Source: Auanema rhodensis
Taxonomy: Eukaryota > Nematoda > Chromadorea > Rhabditida > Rhabditidae
Assembly (NCBI GenBank): GCA_964057225.1
Contig: OZ059897.1
Location: 19,344,001-19,408,000 of the forward strand
Length of the DNA stretch: 64,000 bases
Direction: 5' to 3'
Every line of letters starts with the position of its first letter. Position 1 is the first letter of the stretch. A program made the translations under genes and the position numbers. Shown here one piece after another: positions 63,854-64,000 of the stretch. The notes under the pieces are model-generated. The model did not search any database and was not told the DNA's origin. It worked only from the letters and a program-made list of their open reading frames with translations.

Positions 63854-64000
63854 ATATAAGTGTAAACTTATATCAGTTGATATCTCGGTGCATTTTTAAG
63901 CTAGCGCAAATCTGATAACACAGATCGACGCAGCTTAAAAATCCGCATCGAATGCACTATACTACATTGGGAAACGCTTAATACAAAAATTAGTTATGAT
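63854..64000 (+). repeat. Partial monomer cut by the window end
   Basis: The first 147 bases of a type A monomer with the ttgggaaacg form at m114-123. It ends only because the window ends, so the array continues to the right. Confidence 0.95.

Larger units (their letters stand above)
1..64000 (+). repeat. Satellite DNA array, 351-bp monomer, about 182 tandem copies
   Basis: The entire window is one head-to-tail tandem array. The same 351-bp unit recurs without a break or an inversion, and monomer starts can be followed from base 1 to 63854. Copies usually differ from each other by 0 to about 10 substitutions (roughly 97-100% identity). Of the 182 full copies, 166 are 351 bp, 15 are 349 bp and one is 352 bp, which accounts exactly for the start of the last partial copy at 63854. 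All six frames carry stops in every monomer; the longest open stretches in the standard monomer are about 45 codons, so there is no credible coding region. Long homogeneous arrays like this normally sit in pericentromeric or centromeric heterochromatin; that location is an inference. I do not recognise the family. Confidence 0.98.

Noticed and set aside
1-64000. A long open reading frame through the array, since 351 is divisible by three.
   Set aside because: Forward stops occur at m4, m44 and m60 (one per frame), and reverse-strand stops at m15, m20 and m43. The longest gaps are about 45 codons (about 67 in the ggaaga variant, which loses the tga at m115). Nothing resembles a protein.
1-64000. 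CRISPR array, because of perfect regular repetition.
   Set aside because: There are no unique spacers. The whole 351-bp unit repeats, at eukaryotic satellite length and composition.
1-64000. The 359-bp 1.688 satellite family of Drosophila melanogaster, which has a similar length and A+T content.
   Set aside because: From what I remember of that family the sequences do not align beyond generic A/T runs. I cannot run a search, so this is a judgement by eye.
1-64000. Telomeric repeats, retroelement fragments or inverted array segments within the window.
   Set aside because: No run of ttagg or related motifs, no sequence outside the monomer and no orientation switch was seen while tracing all 182 copies.

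Overview
The whole window is satellite DNA. A single AT-rich monomer of 351 bp (about 31% G+C in the copy at 703-1053) is repeated head to tail, always in the same orientation. There are 182 complete copies from base 1 to 63853 and a 147-base partial copy at 63854-64000. The array runs off both ends, so its true length exceeds 64 kb and neither edge is visible. I found no gene, RNA gene, transposon, insertion sequence, CRISPR array or unique spacer. Although 351 is a multiple of three, every one of the six reading frames is stopped in every monomer.

This is what pericentromeric or centromeric heterochromatin of a eukaryote looks like. The high A+T, the AT-tract and dyad-rich monomer, the length close to two nucleosome repeats and the lack of CpG depletion (12 CpG per monomer, about 8 expected) would fit an insect or other arthropod. 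The species cannot be read from the sequence and I do not recognise the satellite family.

Monomer starts (phase chosen at the first base of the window) are 1+351n to 7723; 8072+351n to 29483; then 29832, 30183, 30534, 30883, 31232, 31583, 31934, 32285, 32634, 32985, 33334, 33683, 34032, 34383, 34734, 35083, 35432, 35781, 36132, 36483, 36834, 37183, 37534, 37883, 38234, 38585, 38936, 39285, 39634; then 39634+351n to 55780; then 56132+351n to 63854. Fifteen copies are 349 bp (a 2-bp deletion), one is 352 bp, and the rest are 351 bp.

Layout by variant content, in monomer coordinates (m): 1-22462 mixes four monomer types in large duplicated blocks of 4, 7 and 9 monomers. 22463-29482 carries a c96-to-t type in two 6-mers. 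29483-40335 is dominated by 349-bp copies in five successive 6-mers. 40336-46302 has another 6-mer with its own markers. 44899-50865 has alternating dimers and more private mutations. 50866-62449 has 3-, 4- and 6-monomer units. 62450-64000 returns to the alternating dimer.

Within the monomer four dyads stand out: m351-21 (9-bp arms), m32-98 (long imperfect hairpin), m173-200 (9-bp arms) and m214-248 (AT-rich near-palindrome). The stretch m160-220, which holds the third dyad, shows one substitution that I could find in all copies, while about 60 sites vary elsewhere. It is the best candidate for a protein-binding or otherwise constrained element. All variant typing was done by eye, so counts are approximate. 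I see no evidence for an encoded biological system; the interest lies in the array's architecture and homogenisation history.
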